Shown in pieces: positions 31,751 to 36,224 of a stretch of 36,224 bases of DNA. The DNA is from Mastigamoeba balamuthi. Taxonomy: Eukaryota > Evosea > Mastigamoebida > Mastigamoebidae. The notes below the pieces were generated by a model. It saw only the letters and a program-made list of their open reading frames with translations, made no database searches and had not been told where the DNA came from. Every line of letters begins with the position of its first letter. The first letter of the stretch is position 1. Location: NCBI GenBank assembly GCA_902651635.1, contig CACRSC010000076.1, forward strand, positions 28,617 through 64,840. The letters are read 5' to 3'. The position numbers and the translations under genes were made by a program.

Positions 31751-33938
31751 ATGGCCCGTATCCGAGTCGTCACCGCCGTGGCAGTGGCCATGGCGTGCGG
31801 TGTGCTCTCGGCCGTCGTGGAGCCCATCACCCCGCTCAGGCCAGTCGTCGTCGCCTTTGTGCGTCGCTGCCCCTTCTCCCTCGGTGCTTGGCGGACTCGC
31901 TCACGCAATGCCCTGCCTGCGATGCCACAGAACTCGTTCAAGGTCAACTTCAACAAGGTCTACGCCACCCCGGAGGAGGGCACGTGCTCCCCTTCCCTCT
32001 CCCCTCTCCCTGTGTCTGGTCCCCTCCTCTGACCCTCTGTGCGATGCTTCATTCCCGCAGAGTCGTTCCGCCTGAGTGTCTTCGCCAACACGCTGGCTCA
32101 GATCGACCGCCTGCACCTCGAGCAGACAGAGGCCACCTTCGCCGTCAACCAGGTCCGCACACAGAGAAGGGGGGGAGCGTTGGGCCGAAAAGGTTGGGGT
32201 GCGGCCGGTGTGCTCACGCAGGTGGCGCCGCAGTTCTCGGACATGACCGACGAGGAGTTTGAGCAGAGGTACCTGTCGGGGCTCACGGAGCCAACGGGCG
32301 GCAACGACACGGCTCCGTTCTTCGACCCAGTCATCCCGTTCAAGGACGACGGCGTGGCCGAGCCAGTGCTGCGGCCGGTCATCCCCAGGATCAGGCCGGT
32401 GCTCCCGCCCCTGGACCCCATCGCCATCGACGTCGACCTCCCCGACGGCGGGCGTATCAACCCGGCAGCAGCGGCGGCAGCACCGAGGGCACTACCAGCG
32501 TCGTACAGGTCGCCGTACGTGACGCCGGTGAAGAGCCAGGGAGGGTGCGGGTCGTGCTGGGCGTTTGCGGCAGGGGCGCTGGTGGAGCACGCGTGGAACA
32601 AGGCCAACGGGAGGAACGTGAGCGTGTCGGAGCAGCAGATGCTGGAGTGCACCGACGGGGACTGCTCTGGCGGGTGGCCCGAGGACGCGCTTGACTACGT
32701 GCTGGGCGTGTCGCGGGTGGGAGGGGGCCTCATGCCCGACAGGGACTACCCCTACACGGCCGTCGACGACGGCACCTGCAACGCCCGCGGCTACAGGGCC
32801 GCCGCCTCCATCGCCGACTTTGGCCACGTCGATGGCGAAGAGTGGGCCGACATGCCCCAGGCCCTCGTCACTCACGGCAGCCTCGCCGTCACCCTCAACG
32901 CCAAGCTCCTCAAGTCGTACCACTCGGGCGTCGTACGCCCCTCCGACGCCTGCGACCACAAGGTCAACCACGCCGTGACCATCACCGGCTACACCCCCGA
33001 CGCCTGGATCGTCAAGAACTCCTGGGGCAGCTGGTGGGGCGAGAGCGGCTACTTCAGGGTCCGTTCTCCTTCACCGTTCCTATTCCTCTCCCTTGTCCAT
33101 GCTCCCAGGCCCACTTGGGCACCACGGTTGCCCTCCTGGCAGGAACAACTGCACAACTCACACTCTGCATCCCCTTCCCCGGGACCACCACGCCCACTGC
33201 AGATCAAGAGGGGGCAGAACGCGTGCCGCATCGCGGACCACGGGGCGTGGTGGGCCAGGTCGTCGAGGTGCACGGCCAGCTCGGGGTTCGCCTGCGCCTA
33301 CGGCACCGAGTTCGGCAACGACGGCTCCTGGGGCACCTGGGGCCCCCTCGCCGCCTGCCCCACAGGCACCTTCGCCACAGGCATCGCCACAAAGAGCGAG
33401 GACGGCCAGGGCATCGGCGACGACACCGCCCTCAACGGCCTCCGGCTCCTCTGCGGGCCCTCCTTCGCCCCGGGCCCCACCTCCCTCGTTGCTCCCTGGG
33501 GCACCTGGGACTCGGCCTTCGCCTGCCCCGCTGGCTACTTCCTCACCGACTTCGCCATCATGGTCGAGGCCCCCGTCGGCTGGGGCGACGACACCGCCGC
33601 CAACAGGGTCAGGGCCCGCTGCAGGAAGCCCGACGGTTCCCTCTACCCCCTCGTTGGCCAGCCCAACTCCAAGTGCGCTCTCTCTCCCCTCGTTCCCCTC
33701 GATCCTCCCTCCGTTTCCACGCCTTTGCCTCCCACTGCTCCTCCCGCCCAGAGTGATGCGCCTGACACACCGGTGTGCGCTTGATTGCAGGACGTCGTGG
33801 GGCTCGTGGTCTGGGTGGTACATGTGCCCGAGCGGGTGGGCTGTGGTGGGCCTCCGGACGAGGGTGGAGGCGAGCCAGGGGGCTGGCGACGACACGGCTC
33901 TCAACGCGGTGCGCATGCGCTGCAAGAAGATCGCCTAG
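31751..33938 (+). CDS. Secreted papain-like cysteine protease with C-terminal VMO-I domain
   Basis: Six exons (31751-31858, 31931-31979, 32061-32152, 32222-33058, 33203-33672, 33791-33938) join to 567 residues. A signal peptide (VVTAVAVAMACGVLSAV) is followed by an I29 propeptide (NSFKVNFNKVYATPEEE, FAVNQ-VAPQFSDMTDEEF), an Ala/Pro linker and a C1A peptidase: QGGCGSCWAF with catalytic C195, VNHAVTITGY with H333, WIVKNSWGSWWGESGYF with N349. The last 190 residues hold three repeats of W-G-x-W...C-P-x-G...G-D-D-T-A-x-N...C, the threefold pattern of vitelline membrane outer layer protein I (beta-prism, possible carbohydrate binding). Likely a lysosomal or secreted digestive enzyme with a glycan-binding tail; the role is inferred. 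Exon 2 needs a GC donor (GCACGT at 31980), since no GT donor gives the right phase. Other donors are GTGCGT, GTCCGC, GTCCGT and GTGCGC. Confidence 0.88.
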
Positions 33939-34399
33939 TCGTAGGACAGACCGCCACGCAGCCACTGCCGGCATGCTCCTGTGAATGAGCCAAGGGTCCG
34001 CCCACCACGGTGGGCACTTCGTTCCGGCGAAATGCAAATACCACTGGAAGGTTGTCATCAGCCTGAGCTGCCTGTCGATTCTTGGCCTGGCGCAGTCTGT
34101 GTTCAAGCCGACGCAGATAAGCGAGACCATGAGCACTCAAATCTCCCCTCCTGCATACTCCCAGTGTCACAGTCCTGAGTCGTTCACCCGTCAGCCACGG
34201 GCAGATGAAGCACTGACTATCCAGCAAGTGTTAGGCAAGGAGAGATACGCCAGACGTCTTAGATTCAGCCAGATTCGCACTCCCGCTGTCAGAAGTCCAT
34301 TTGGGACTGCACACGTCACGTGCCTGGATATTCCCTCGGTCTTGCGGGGAAATCGCCGGGGGGGCAGATCGATTTGATTCTCAAATTGCCGCATTGCAG
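33939..34399. promoter_or_regulatory. Spacer with the rhomboid gene promoter
   Basis: 461 bases between two plus-strand genes. GGATATTCCC at 34327-34336 lies about 70 bases before the rhomboid start, comparable with motifs near other starts. No gene or RNA recognised. Confidence 0.35.
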
Positions 34400-35768
34400 A
34401 TGGCGCAGCCCAACCCCGAGCCCCTCCCCAACCCCTGGGCCGACCAGCGCACCGCCCTCTCCGTACGCATCCCTTGGCCTCCCCGCGGAAACGCTGGCCC
34501 TGTGCCCGCTCACCTGGAAGGCAACGGAAACTCGGCCGTAACGCGGCACTGCGACACGTCAGCCGCGCCAGAGGGAGGGCAGCGTGACGCAGTACCAGTA
34601 CTACTACACCGACGTCGACGGGACGCTGGAGCGCGCGACGTCGGAGACGCGGCCGAGCGCCGCGCGGGTGGTGGCCGCGTCGTGCTGCCCCTGCGCGGTG
34701 CCGCCTGCGCCCGGCCGCGGGGCCCAGCGCTGGGTGAACCTCCTCTGCACCTTCTGCTTCTGGGCCACCGTCGCCCAGCTCGCCCTCCTCATCGCCTCCA
34801 TCGCCCTCCACGGCTTCGCCTCGTATTCCGTCCGTTCTCCGCGTATCGCGGATTTCCCATCCGGGTCTGTTGTGTTTGTTGCGTTCGTCATCAAAAAAAA
34901 GTTGTGATGCGGTTCCTGCAGAAATGCCATACGGAACTTGAAATTGCCCTGTGCCGTGCGGTGTACCGGTTACGCAGCTGTGCCAGCTGAGCAGCACACT
35001 ATTCCTCTCATTGGCACTCGCCCGTATCAATTGACCCATTTTGTTGCGGCATGCCGGCGGACAGGACAACCCGTTGCTGGGAGGGACCCCGAGGGCGCTG
35101 ATCAGGCTCGGTGCCAAGTATGCCCCGCTGATCGTGTACGAGCCCCTGCTCCTCCGCCCTGGCGGGCCCCGTCTGACAAGCTCACCAGGCACCGGCGCGA
35201 GGTGTGGAGGCTGTGGGTGTCGATGTGGCTGCACGCCGGCATCGTGCACTTGGCGCTCAACGCGTGGGCACAGCTGCGCTTCGGCGTCGCCCTCGAGCGC
35301 CGCTACGCGTGGTGGCGCATCGCCATCGTGTGGGTCGTCACTGGCGTCGGCGCCGCCATCGCGAGCTGCGTCCTGACGCCCGGCAGCATCTCCGTGGGGG
35401 CCTCGGGGGCCATCGCGGGCCTCATGGGCGTCAGCGCCGTCGAGATCTTCCTGCGCTGGGACGAAATGGAGCAGAACTACCGCAAGAACGCGGCCATACA
35501 GTCGCTCGTCGCCATCGCCCTGCTCATCGGGCTGGGCTTCCTGCCGCTGGTCGACGCCGGGGCGCACGCCGGCGGCCTCATCGTCGGCATCCTGATGGGA
35601 GCGGCGTACTTTGGCCCGACGTCGACGTCGATCAAGTGGCCCGTCGTGCAGCGCGGCCTGCCCTGGTGCGCACTGTTCGGCATCGTCGTCTACTTCGTTG
35701 TGGGGTTTGTCCTCGTGTTCGCCGTTGTCCACGTGAAGGACCTCACATCTGAGGACGATGGCTACTGA
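34400..35768 (+). CDS. Rhomboid-family intramembrane serine protease
   Basis: Four exons (34400-34462, 34593-34829, 35065-35135, 35189-35768) join to 316 residues. A cytosolic N-terminus rich in Tyr, Thr and Cys leads to a first membrane helix (WATVAQLALLIASIAL). Then NPLLGGTPRALIRLGAKYAPLIV, the L1 loop WRLWVSMWLHAGIVHLALNAW (with the conserved H-x-x-x-N), the catalytic serine in SVGASGAIAGLMG (S196), and the histidine in DAGAHAGGLIVG (H250), followed by a last helix. Both catalytic residues are present, so it should be an active secretase-type rhomboid; substrates are unknown. Layout resembles plant and protist rhomboid-like proteins of the secretory pathway. The second intron (235 bases) is the longest in the window apart from the uncertain AP5Z1 intron 1. 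Donors are GTACGC, GTCCGT and GTGTAC. The exon 1/2 acceptor at 34592 is the phase-compatible choice; a nearby AG is possible. Confidence 0.9.
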
Positions 35769-35990
35769 GGCACATCACCAATGGGAGTTGCTGGCTGGGA
35801 TGCCACGAGAATTTGACCACAGCGACGGACTCTTCGGAGGCTTCTGCTTTCTCCCTCCGTGAACGCGATATAGCCCGTTTGCGCCCCCGAGAGCCCCCCC
35901 AGCCTGTGCTGTAAAGGCGCATATCTGTTAGACAGAGGTAGATTTTTCAGACAGACAGAGGTAATTTCCTCACACAAAGAAGACACTCTG

Positions 35991-36224
35991 TTACATCATG
36001 TTTGAGGCCAGGTCCCTAGCAAATGCAGTGATATGTGTGCGCAACTCAGAGTAGTCATCCGAGGACCCAGTGTAGGTCCATTTGTAGTCATTTGTGGCTG
36101 CAAATGCGGCCACAATTGTGACTCGGACCAGCCAGATGAGAAACACCAAAGGAAACGACTCCACCTTCCATGGGAAGTTGATGTAGCTCAACAGAACGTC
36201 GAGGCGGTCCACGAAGTTGAAGAT
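35991..36224 (-). CDS. C-terminal exon of an unrecognised membrane protein (partial)
   Basis: The minus-strand frame enters from the window edge and ends at a TAA at 35993-35991, giving 77 residues. It contains one strongly hydrophobic stretch (FPLVFLIWLVRVTIVAAFAA) followed by a polar tail with KWTYTGSSDDYSELRTHITA and ending ASNMM. Reading is uninterrupted, codon use is less GC-biased than the neighbours, and no ATG is needed because the gene continues upstream. I do not recognise the family. A single C-terminal helix suggests a multi-pass or tail-region membrane protein. It converges with the rhomboid gene, leaving 222 bases. Confidence 0.45.
   Translation of the reverse strand: MFNFVDRLDVLLSYINFPWKVESFPLVFLIWLVRVTIVAAFAATNDYKWTYTGSSDDYSELRTHITAFARDLASNMM

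Noticed and set aside
31859-33202. Idea that introns are selected to be multiples of three without stops (papain introns 1, 3 and 4, SET introns 1-3, and others)
   Set aside because: About nine of 44 introns fit, close to chance given one third are 3n and stops are rare in GC-rich DNA. It matters only as a caution for calling GC-AG introns.

Overview
The window is nuclear DNA from a GC-rich single-celled eukaryote. Most genes are interrupted by short spliceosomal introns (about 45 to 235 bases), and coding regions are clearly richer in GC than the longer intergenic stretches. The gene set is plainly eukaryotic: an exon-junction helicase, ribosomal protein eS1, AP-5 zeta, NOMO, PARG and a SET-domain histone methyltransferase. 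I cannot name the lineage; a free-living protist fits best. The molybdopterin oxidoreductase hints at, but does not prove, life at low oxygen.

Layout, left to right: the 5' end of an MBOAT acyltransferase (minus) shares a short promoter with WDR4/Trm82 (plus), followed by eIF4A3 (plus). After a gene-free 1.5 kb come an actin-related protein (minus) and PARG (minus). PARG diverges from AP5Z1 (plus), which is followed by ribosomal protein eS1/RPS3A (plus). A Sel1-repeat protein (minus) is next; its 5' part is duplicated around a run of N, almost certainly an assembly artefact. Then come a NOL8-like RRM protein (minus) and, divergently, an AWS-SET-postSET methyltransferase (plus).

The second half holds a VIT-VWA protein with a complete eIF5A domain inside it (plus), NOMO (plus), a 262-base inverted-repeat element, a prokaryote-type molybdopterin oxidoreductase with introns (minus), a papain-like protease fused to a VMO-I domain (plus), a rhomboid protease (plus) and the last exon of an unrecognised membrane protein (minus).

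The genes are unrelated housekeeping and accessory functions; I see no operon-like pathway. Loose themes are RNA and translation (WDR4, eIF4A3, eS1, NOL8, eIF5A-like domain), chromatin and DNA repair (ARP, PARG, SET), and membrane trafficking or the ER (AP5Z1, NOMO, rhomboid). The most unusual items are the VIT-VWA-eIF5A fusion, with its hypusination loop intact, and the splice-donor pattern, which departs from GTRAGT and includes several GC-AG introns. Exon structures were assigned by hand from reading frame, splice phase and family spacing.
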